NCBI GenBank assembly: GCA_009763385.1
Contig: CM019825.1
Span: forward strand, 18,222,457 to 18,286,456
DNA length: 64,000 bases
From: Coix lacryma-jobi var. lacryma-jobi
Lineage: Eukaryota > Streptophyta > Magnoliopsida > Poales > Poaceae
Direction of reading: 5' to 3'
The position numbers were made by a program, and so were the translations under genes. The number at the start of each line of letters is the position of its first letter. Within the stretch, counting starts at the first letter, position 1. Below the pieces are notes generated by a model. It was not told the origin of the DNA. It worked only from the letters and a program-made list of their open reading frames with translations, and ran no database searches. This document shows positions 55,568 to 64,000 of the stretch, piece after piece.

Positions 55568-57174
55568 ATCTCCCCCTTGATGAGTGCATTGTCAACTACA
55601 ACACAAATCATAGTAACAAAAAGAAGGTAGGAAGAAGAAGGAAGAGAGAACCCAACCAAATGACCCAAAAGCCTATCAAAGCCAAAGAAGGTCAAGTGGA
55701 AGAAGCGAAAACTTGGTCCCCAAAGACATGGGCAGCGGCTCGACGCAACCAAGCAAAGCAAAGCTAGCCCTCAAGAAGAGGTAGAACAGGCTCAACACCG
55801 CTAGCAAATACCAACTGAAAAACCAATCGAAGGTTGGAGCAAACACAGGCAAAATGCTAGTCCCTCAAGATAGAGGCACAGAGGCTCAACGCAACTAGCA
55901 AGAAAACCACTCCGAACCAATTGGAATCACATTACCCTAAAAATATTTGCTAGTCCCTCAAGACAGAGGCAACGGCTCAACACAACTAGCAAACTCCCCC
56001 TCGACAAGTGCAAGCAACTAAGAATCGGAGCAAAAAGGATTTGAAGACTAGAAAATCTCCCCCTTAGCTTGTCTCCCCCTTAGTTGAACAAGGAGCATAT
56101 GATTTGCATAAAATTCTCCCCCTTAGTTGAAAATGCACTAATCAGGAACTAGAGTAAAAGGTCTCCCCCTGAATAAAAACTCCCCCTTCCATAATGCATA
56201 TGAAGTCAGAAATGCAAGTTAGGAGCTTCAGGCATATAATCAAAAGAGTGCAAAAATGCTCTAATCGGTATAGATCCAAATGCACAATCAAGCACTCAAA
56301 TAGCAAAGGCTCAAGCTGATCACGTATACGAAATATGAAGCATATGAGCAAGTGAGCAGTTTTAAGCCAAAAAGATAGTCACCATCAAAATAGCACTAGA
56401 CATGTATAGATAGGAATCCAAACAAGTGCTAAGCATATATACAAGGTGAACTACCCCTAGCAAAGTTCAATCATCATGCATAGGAATGAAACATACACTT
56501 GTGATTTTATTTTAATATCGGAGTTGCAGCGGCAAATTTTCACAAGTTAAATTTCAGCATGTGATTGCGAGAGGTTGAAAGCTTGTCATTGCCTAACTTT
56601 TCAACCGAGCAAAGCCTATGCCGAAGCAATCAGAAGCTTAAAGCTGCGGTTTCGGTCATACACTACACGGCTCAAGTTTAACTCAAGGTGCAATGAGAAA
56701 CAGTCTCGATACCGTGAGGTGTTGACAAGCAATCCCATCTCGATCTTTTCAATTCACTAATACTTGGTTTAGATTTTAAGCAAGATATGAACAACCAAGC
56801 AAGTGAATGACTCAGAACTAGAGACATAGCAACCTAGCATATATGAAAAGCAGGAATGGACTCAACACACCCTACACATGCTAGTTGCATATCTCAATGG
56901 TGAACATTTTTAGATTTATATACATTAAGCAAAATTCACCATTCCAGAAATAGCTCGCTCACAACATGTATTAGTGATCAGAAAGAGCATAAGCTACAAG
57001 CAGCATCATAAGCATCGGAGCAACACTAATCAAAACATAGTTACATTCTAATGATTATAAACATGAAGCTCAGAATGTAAATGCGTATGCTAAAATGCAA
57101 AGAAGAGAAACTCAAAATAAAAGAGTCAGTCTGTACAAGATCCAAAATGCTTCCCCCATCTAAAAGGGGAAACA
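55568..57174 (-). other. Sirevirus C spacer between LTR and pol
   Basis: Non-coding, colinear with 47340-49163 of A in reverse. Repeated CTCCCCCTTAGTTG and CTCCCCCT tracts (about 55995, 56057, 56084, 56110, 56163, 56180) are the complement of internal polypurine tracts. No gene seen. Confidence 0.75.
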
Positions 57175-60100
57175 CACACCAAGCTCACCCCCTCAACCTA
57201 TTAAAGGTTGATTCGTCTAAAGGCTTGGTGAAAATATCAGCCAGTTGGTTGTGAGTATCGACATGGCGAAGGTCGATATCACCCTTCTCCTAGTGGTCTC
57301 GCAAGAAATGAAAGCGCACATCAATGTGTTTGGTTTTCGAGTGAAGCACGGGGTTCTTAGCAACGCTAATGGCACTCGTGCTGTCACAAAGCAAAGGTAC
57401 TCGAGAAAAGCTCAAACCAAAATCACGCAAAGTGGCCATCATCCAGAGTAACTGGGAACAGCAGCTAGCCGCAGCAAAATATTCAGCCTCCGTAGTAGAC
57501 TGAGCGACACTAGATTGCTTGCGAGATGACCACGACACCAGAGAAGATCCAATAAATTGGCAAGTCCCAGAAGTGGACTTGCGCTCAGTGCGACAACCAG
57601 CAAAATCGGCATCCGAATAACCACAAAGCGAGAGGGTGGAAGAAGCAAAATACCAAATCCCAAACTCAGGCGTGAAACGAAGGTACCTGAAGATACGCTT
57701 CACCGCCTGACGGTGAGAAGTGCGCGGCGAAGCCTGAAAGCGCGCACATAGGCACACCGCGAACTGAATGTCCGGGCGTGTCGCCGTCAGGTAGAGGAGC
57801 GACCCGATCATACTGCGGTACTCCTTCTGGTCCACTGCTTCTCCATCCTTGTCGGCATCCAGGGCAGTCGTCGTTGACATGGGTGTCGGAAGAGGCTTGG
57901 CCTCACCCATGTCGAACTGCTTCAGCAAGTCCCTCGTGTACTTGCCCTGGTGCACAAACGTCCCCTCTCGGGATTGCTTAATTTGCAACCCGAGAAAGAA
58001 TGTCAGCTCGCCCATCATGCTCATCTCGAACTCCCTGCTCATTGCATCTGCAAACTTGGCAACCAAAGCGTGAGAAGAACCACCGAAAATGATATCATCC
58101 ACGTAAATTTGGACCAAGAGTGTGTCTTTGCCTTGCTTGAGGAGAAAAAGCGTCTTATCTACACATCCCATTTTAAAACCCTTAGCAAGCAAAAAGGTTT
58201 TCAACCTATCATACCAGGCTCTAGGGGCTTGTTTCAAACCATACAAAGCTTTGTGAAGTTTAAAAATATGGTTTGGAAACTTGGGATTTTCAAAACTGGG
58301 GGGTTGCTCAACATAAACCTCCTCCTCTATGTAGCCGTTTAAAAAGGCACTCTTGACATCCATTTGAAAAAGTTTAAAACCCCTGGATGCAGCATAAGCC
58401 AAGAGTATCCTAATAGCCTCCAAACGAGCTACAGGAGCGAAGGTCTCCTCATAATCTATCCCCTCCTTCTGACTATAACCCTTAGCTACAAGCCGGGCCT
58501 TGTTTCTCACAACGTGGCCCTCCTCTCCTTGCTTGTTTTTAAATACCCATTTTGTCCCAATAGGCTTACAGTCAGGTGGAGGTGGAACTAGAACCCAAAC
58601 CCGATTTCGCTCAAAGTTCTCTAGCTCCTCATGCATGGCATTGACCCAATCCGGATCCGTCAATGCGCGTCCAACATCTCGGGGCTCAAAATTAGCAACA
58701 AAAGCAGAATGAGCAAAGTGCGAGATTTGTTGTGACCTGGAGCGAGTGACTCGCTCGCTGATGTCGCTGATCATCTGCTGAGGGGGGTGCTGGCGCTGGA
58801 TGTGTCGTGGCGCCTCCCGGGAAGAAGTGACCTCCCCCTCAACAGCAGCTGGTTCCACCCCGGGTACAAATGGTACCGCGCGAGGTGGATCCCACGGCCC
58901 CCAGGAAGAAGACGTCTCGGGGCCGTGAGTCGTCGTCGAAGCCGCCCTTGGCGGCGCGGCAGGCGAAGGGGGTGCTGGATCGTCCATACCCTCAGCACCC
59001 TCGTCCTCGTCATCGAAAAGAGGCTCTCCAACCTCATGATCACCTGCACACTCAAAACGAGAAGAAGGAGAAACAAGAGTCTCGTCGAAAGTGACGTCGG
59101 ATGTCTCCACGACTCGGTTAGTGTCAAGGTTAAGAACTCTATAAGCTCTAGTGTGAGTACCGTAACCCAAAAACACACCGTCGGAAGATCGAGACTCAAA
59201 TTTGTCCAGATTGCCCTTCTTCAAAATGAAGCAGTGACAACCAAAGACTCTAAAATAACTTACCTTGGGTTGGCGGCCAAAACGCAACTCATAAGAGGTC
59301 TTCTTCAAAAACGCTCTCAGAAAAATGCGATTTGAAATGTAGCATGCAATGTTCATAGCTTCGGACCAATAGCGCCTGGGAGTTCTATGCTCATCGAGCA
59401 TCGTCCTGGCCATCTCAACAAGGGTCCGATTCTTCCTCTCTACAACACCATTAGAGGGCGGTGTGTAGGGAGGAGAAAACTGATGCTCCAAACCAAGGCG
59501 GTTACAAAACTTCTCAAAATCCGAATTCTTGAATTCGGAACCATTATCACTTCTAATAGCTCGCATCGAGTTCAAAGGGAACTTGTTCTGAAGACGCAAA
59601 ATCAGATTGCGAGCAAATGAGAAAGTCTCAGTCTTCTCAGTCAAAAAGAAGACCCACGAATACCTCGAAAAGTCGTCAACAACAACAAGCACATACCACT
59701 TCCCACCAACCGAGCTCACCCGAGCCGGACCAACAAGGTCCATATGCAAAAGCTCTCCAGGGTGCGAGGTCATAACCTTGGTCAAAGGATGGTGGGGAGC
59801 AGCAACCATCTTCCCATGTCTACAAGAGTGACACACTAAGTCCTTCTCCATCGAAAGCTTGGGCAATCCTCGGATTAGGCCAAGTGAGCTAAGTCTTGCA
59901 AGCAAGTCAAAACTCAAGTGACCGAGTCTCCTATGCCACTTCCAAAGATCGGAGGAAGAAGGATTAGCAAAAAGACATCGAGAGGATCCAAACGACTCCG
60001 AGAAATTCGCGCGAAAAACTTTCCCAAAGGTCGAAATCAGACATACAAGATCGCCCTGAGGATCTAAGATGCGACTAAGGTTCGGTTTAAAATGAATCTC

Positions 60101-60229
60101 ATAGTCCTCATCAAAAAGTTGCGAAACCGAAAGCAAATTAAAATGCAGGTTAGAAACAAGAGCAACATTGCGCAACACAAAGTGCTCATTAACCCGCACG
60201 GAGCCTTGGGATAAAACCTTACCTTTGCT
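57175..60229 (-). pseudogene. Sirevirus C pol: open integrase-RT-RNase H frame, truncated at both ends
   Basis: Open from 60331 (inside the inverted junction) down to a TAG at 57290, about 980 codons of true pol. It includes: the end of protease (SKGKVLSQGSVRVNEH), pre-integrase LGHLSFDLLARLSSLGL with HSCRHGK, integrase (LVVVDDFSRYSW, IRSDNGSEFKN, NGVVERKNRTLVEMA), a Pro/Thr-rich linker, RT (VARLEAIRILLA, YGLKQAPRAWYDRLK, YVDDIIFGGSSHAL at about 58079-58108) and RNase H (CGYSDADFAGC, QSTTEAEYFAAAS). A TAT-to-TAG change (HY to H-stop) ends the frame shortly before the conserved tail, which can still be read to about 57175. The lost protease and gag make it non-autonomous. Confidence 0.88.
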
Positions 60230-62863
60230 CATTAACGCCAGAAAGGAGTACATAACCTTCGGCGACAAGAGCAAAGGTAAGGTTTTATCCCGAGGCTCCG
60301 TGCGGGTTAATGAGCACTTTGTGTTGCGCAATGTTGCTCTTGTTTCTAACCTGCATTTTAACTTGCTATCGGTTTCGCAACTTTTTGATGAGGACTATGA
60401 GATTCGTTTTAAACCGAACCTTTGTCGCATCTTAGATCCTCAGGGCGATCTTGTATGTCTGATTTTGCCCTTTGGGAAAGTTTTTCGCGCGAATTTCTCA
60501 GAGTCGTTTGGATCTTCTTGCTGTCTCTTTGCTAATCCTTCTTCCTCCGATCTTTGGAAGTGGCATAGGAGGCTCGGTCACTTGAGTTTTGACTTGCTTG
60601 CAAGACTTAGCTCACTTGGCCTAATCCGAGGATTGCCCAAGCTTTCGATGGAGAAGGACTTGGTTTGTCATTCTTGTAGACATGGGAAGATGGTTGCCGC
60701 TCCCCACCATCCTTTGACCAAGGTTATGACCTCGCACCCCGGAGAGCTTTTGCACATGGACCTTGTTGGTCCGGCTCGGGTGAGCTCGGTTAGTGGCAAG
60801 TGGTATGTTTTGGATGTTGTTGATGACTTTTCGAGGTATTCGTGGGTCTTCTTTTTAGCTGAGAAGACTGAGACTTTCTCTCATGCTCGTAATCTGATTT
60901 TGCGTCTTCAGAACGAGTTCCCTTTGAACTCGATGCGAGCTATCAGAAGTGATAATGGTACCGAATTCAAGAATTCGGATTTTGAGAAGTTTTGTAACCG
61001 CCTTGGTTTGGAGCATCAGTTTTCTTCCCCCTACACACCGCCCCAAAATGGTGTTGTAGAGAGGAAGAATCGGACCCTTGTTGAGATGGCCAGGACGATG
61101 CTTGATGAGCATAGGACTCCTAGGCGCTATTGGGCCGAAGCTATGAACACTGCATGCTATATTTTGAATCGCATTTTTCTGAGAGCATTTTTGAAGAAGA
61201 CCTCTTATGAGTTGCGTTTTGGTTGCCAACCCAAGGTAAGTTATTTTAGAGTCTTTGGTTGCCATTGTTTTATATTGAAGAAGGGCAACCTGGACAAGTT
61301 CGAGTCTCGTTCTTCCGACGGTGTGTTTTTGGGTTATGGTACTCACACTAGAGCATATAGAGTTCTTAACCTTGACACTAACCGAGTCGTGGAGACATCA
61401 GATGTCACCTTCGACGAGACTCTTGTTTCTCCTTCTTCTCGTTTTGAGCGTGCAGGTAATCACGAGGTTGGAGAGCCTCTTTTTGATGACGAGGATGAGG
61501 GTGCTGAAGGTATGGACGATCCAGCACCCCCTCCTCCTGCCGTGACGCCAAGGGCGGCTTCGACGACGACTCACGGTCCTAAGACGTCTTCTTCCTGGGG
61601 GCCGTGGGATCCTCCACCTCGCGCGGTACCTTTTGTACCCGGGGTGGAACCAACTGCTATTGAGGAGGAGGTCACTTCTTCCCGGGAGGCGCCACGACAC
61701 ATCCAGCGCCAGCACCCCCCTCAGCAGATGATCGGCGACATCGGCGAGCGAGTCACTCGCTCCAGGTCACAGCAAATCTCGCACTTTGCTCATTCTGCTT
61801 TTGTTGCTAATTTTGAGCCCTGAGATGTTGGACACGCATTGACGGATCCGGATTGGGTAAATGCCATGCATGAGGAGTTAGAAAATTTTGAGCGAAATCG
61901 GGTTTGGGTTTTAGTTCCACCTCCACCTGACTGTAAACCTATTGGGACAAAATGGGTTTTCAAAAACAAGCAAGGAGAGGAGGGCCACATTGTGAGAAAC
62001 AAGGCCCGGCTTGTAGCGAAGGGTTATAGTCAGAAGGAGGGGATAGATTATGAGGAGACCTTTGCTCCTGTAGCTCGTTTGGAGGCTATTAGGATACTCT
62101 TGGCTTTTGCTGCATCCAGGGGTTTAAAACTTTTTCAAATGGATGTCAAGAGTGCCTTTTTAAACGGCTACATAGAGGAGGAGGTTTATGTTGAGCAACC
62201 CCCCGGTTTTGAAAATCCCAAGTTTCCAAACCATGTTTTTAAACTTCATAAAGCTTTGTATGGTTTGAAACAAGCCCCTAGAGCCTGGTATGATAGGTTG
62301 AAAACCTTTTTGCTTGCTAAGGGTTTTAAAATGGGATGTGTAGATAAAACGCTCTTTCTCCTCAGGCAAGGCAAAGATACACTCTTGGTCCAAATTTACG
62401 TGGATGATATCATTTTTGGTGGTTCTTCTCACGCTTTGGTTGCCAAGTTTGCAGATACTATGAGCTGGGAGTTCGAGATGAGCATGATGGGCGAGCTGAC
62501 ATTCTTTCTCGGGTTGCAAATTAAGCAATCCCGAGAGGGGACGTTTGTGCACCAGGGCAAGTACACGAGGGACTTGCTAAAGCGATTCGATATGGGTGAG
62601 GCCAAGCCTCTTCCAACACCCATGTCGACGATGACTACCCTGGATGCGGACAAGGATGGAGAAGCAATGGACCAGAAGGAGTACCGCAACATGATTGGGT
62701 CGCTGCTCTACCTGACGGCGACATGCCCAGACATTCAGTTCGCGGTGTGTTTGTGCGCGCGCTTTCAGGCGTCGCCGCGCACTTCTCACCGTCAGGCGGT
62801 GAAGCGCATCTTCAGGTACCTTCGTTTCACTCCTGAGTTTGGGATTTGGTATTCTGCTTCCTT
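57642..62863. repeat. Large inverted repeat formed by Sireviruses C and D
   Basis: Left arm 57642-60229 (minus reading) and right arm 60270-62863 (plus reading) are about 2.59 kb each, near-identical through the whole pol segment, with a 40-base spacer. The outer limit is the D breakpoint in RNase H (GGGATTTGGTATTCTGCTTC versus GGGATTTGGTATTTTGCTTC). Confidence 0.9.
60230..60269. other. Junction of the C/D inverted repeat
   Basis: 40-base spacer between the left arm end (ACCTTACCTTTGCT, to 60229) and the right arm start (AGCAAAGGTAAGGT, from 60270). The right 30 bases belong to the coding sequence of D (KEYITFGDK). The left 10 (CATTAACGCC) repeat the CTCATTAAC found 40 bases earlier, so a microhomology-driven join is possible. 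Confidence 0.8.
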
Positions 62864-62866
62864 GTG
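60241..62866 (+). pseudogene. Sirevirus D pol fragment (integrase, RT, partial RNase H), inverted partner of C
   Basis: Open from the junction to 61823, one TGA (CGA changed: EP-stop-DVGHALTDPDW) and open again to 62867. Contains LGHLSFDLLARL, IRSDNGTEFKN, QNGVVERKNRTL, RT with SQKEGIDYEETFAPVARLEA and YVDDIIFGGSSHAL (about 62395), and the start of RNase H (FRYLRFTPEFGIWYSAS). It breaks off at about 62863 into unrelated DNA. No LTR, gag or protease. Very close to C in reverse orientation, with scattered substitutions. Confidence 0.88.
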
Positions 62867-64000
62867 ACGAAACGGTCCTAATCCTATGGCCCACAAGTAC
62901 CTGTCAACCTCTGACAGCCGAACTTATGTTCCATACGATTAAGACCTGTTCGCCACTGGGCTACATCAGCGCCCAATGTCCGCAGGATCATCTCACCTTT
63001 CGGTTACAGCATTTCACACATTTACAAATAACATAGATAAATAGAGCGGAAGACTTACATAACATTAGTTTTACAAACTGAAGTTTCAAATGAGATAAGA
63101 AGTACGATTATTACAAACCAATGTTCGGGTGATTCAAAGTAGACAACGTAGCAGAAACACTAACTTAAAGATACATGTAACACCCAGCCCGAGGGTGCAC
63201 AGTTACTCATCGGCCACATCGGCCTCTTCCTGGACGATGGTCACGCAGCAAGGTGCGAGACACATCGGGGTCTCAGGCATACCTGCAACATGGGTAACAA
63301 ACCCTGAGTACGGGGTACTCAACAAGACTTACCCGACTAAAGAAAAGGGAAGACTCAGGGATGAGAGGCTAGGGGTAGTCAAGGTAAGGCTTTAAGCAAG
63401 TTCAAGCATTTTGCAGAAATGGCATTTTTGTAAACTTGTTTAAAAGTATTTCTCAAAACTTCATTCTTACTTCATCCGTTTTATCCTTTCAAAAACATAC
63501 CTAGTTATGAACCAATCCCCGTTGACAGTCAGTGACCAAGTCTCTATAACCGAGGAGCAACGTTAATCCGGATAAATAATACTCAGCTGAGGAACCCTAT
63601 CCACACTGCATATGTAGCACCCAAACTTGCATATGCCAACTCGTCTACCACGATTCCTCCATGATTGGACCGGTCCTATGCCACCCGGAAGTACAGTACA
63701 CCACTCATATCCAGGTACGACGACCACGTGAGTACAAGCTACTTCCGCCATCTCGCCACTCCCAGTGCGCGGTTGTCGGCCCCAATCAAGAAGTCCTCGG
63801 AGCCAGAGCTTTCCGAAGTATGTGAATAGTTACAAAACTTGACCAGCAGGCCCCCAAACGGATGGTTCCTAAAGTTTTCTGCCAGGACTATACCTCGGTC
63901 ATATCTCACCCGAGCGTGATAGCCCTATCAGTTTTGCAACCCTGTCCCGGTCGGTGTCAACTGTTGAGTCCCAGACTACAACATGACGGCACCGTACGCT
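62867..64000. other. Unassigned non-coding, probably LTR-retrotransposon-derived sequence
   Basis: No protein-like frame on either strand. The word TGTAACACCC at 63176 resembles the start of many grass gypsy LTRs, and the sequence style (GGCCCACAAG, CCAGGTACGACG) is that of untranslated retroelement DNA. I cannot place it in a family; no second LTR is visible. Confidence 0.4.

Larger units (their letters stand above)
54693..60229 (-). mobile_element. Sirevirus C (Ty1/copia), LTR-truncated, no gag
   Basis: Minus-strand element: partial 3' LTR (54693-55567), spacer (55568-57174), and pol in a long open frame up to 60229, where it joins an inverted copy (element D). Protease and gag are missing. 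The LTR lacks the outer ~1.2 kb that carries the CCGGAC cluster in A and B. Confidence 0.88.

Noticed and set aside
1..64000. tRNA, rRNA or other structured RNA genes
   Set aside because: I saw no cloverleaf, rRNA or snRNA-like sequence; the TGGTATC motifs are retroelement primer sites, not tRNA genes.

Overview
The window is repeat-dense plant nuclear DNA, almost certainly from a grass. The evidence is a full-length CACTA (En/Spm) DNA transposon with the palindromic CCCGGTTGGT-type subterminal repeats common in grass genomes, several Sirevirus-type Ty1/copia elements, Ty3/gypsy fragments and a plant LINE. A panicoid grass is the best guess, by inference only. The only host gene I can defend is the 3' end of a bL9-family (probably mitochondrial) ribosomal protein gene at 26991-27506.

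Layout. (i) 1-26957: a decayed LINE on + (ORF1 remnant, endonuclease, RT, zf-RVT, short A tail), split at 2090/24106 by a 22,015-bp CACTA element (2091-24105) with matching 19-bp ends and a CGC target duplication. The LINE tail stops 33 bp upstream of a bL9 splice acceptor, so the LINE plus CACTA appear to sit in a bL9 intron. (ii) Inside the CACTA element, all on +: a viroplasmin/RNase H1-N-like small ORF (3066-3365), a complete TNP2-type transposase (3533-6898), an internal palindrome array with a TATA-like box (7602-7914), then a second gene. The 5' half of gene 2, plus an upstream telomere-like array, is present as four tandem units of about 3.2 kb (8928-21762). Only the last unit is joined to downstream exons encoding a Ulp1/C48-type cysteine protease domain (to 23527). 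(iii) 28404-32087: a 3' portion of a gypsy chromovirus-like element on -, broken by stops. (iv) 32088-62866: nested or abutting Sireviruses and one gypsy fragment. These are B (-, 32088-39004, truncated), an unassigned 0.4 kb, A (+, 39413-51793, both LTRs present), gypsy G2 (+, 51794-54692, LTR remnant plus gag), C (-, 54693-60229) and D (+, 60230-62866). C and D form a 2.6-kb-arm inverted repeat. (v) 62867-64000: unassigned non-coding, repeat-like DNA.

Function. The CACTA element has a plausible full set: transposase, a Transposase_24/Ulp1 second protein, and ends with repeated subterminal palindromes. Transposase copies 2 and 3 of gene 2 are open but lack the protease. Copy 4 has the protease exons but a 1-bp frameshift. 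The retroelements are mostly dead; C retains an unusually long open integrase-RT-RNase H frame. All exon models were read by hand from splice sites and phase consistency, with no transcript evidence.
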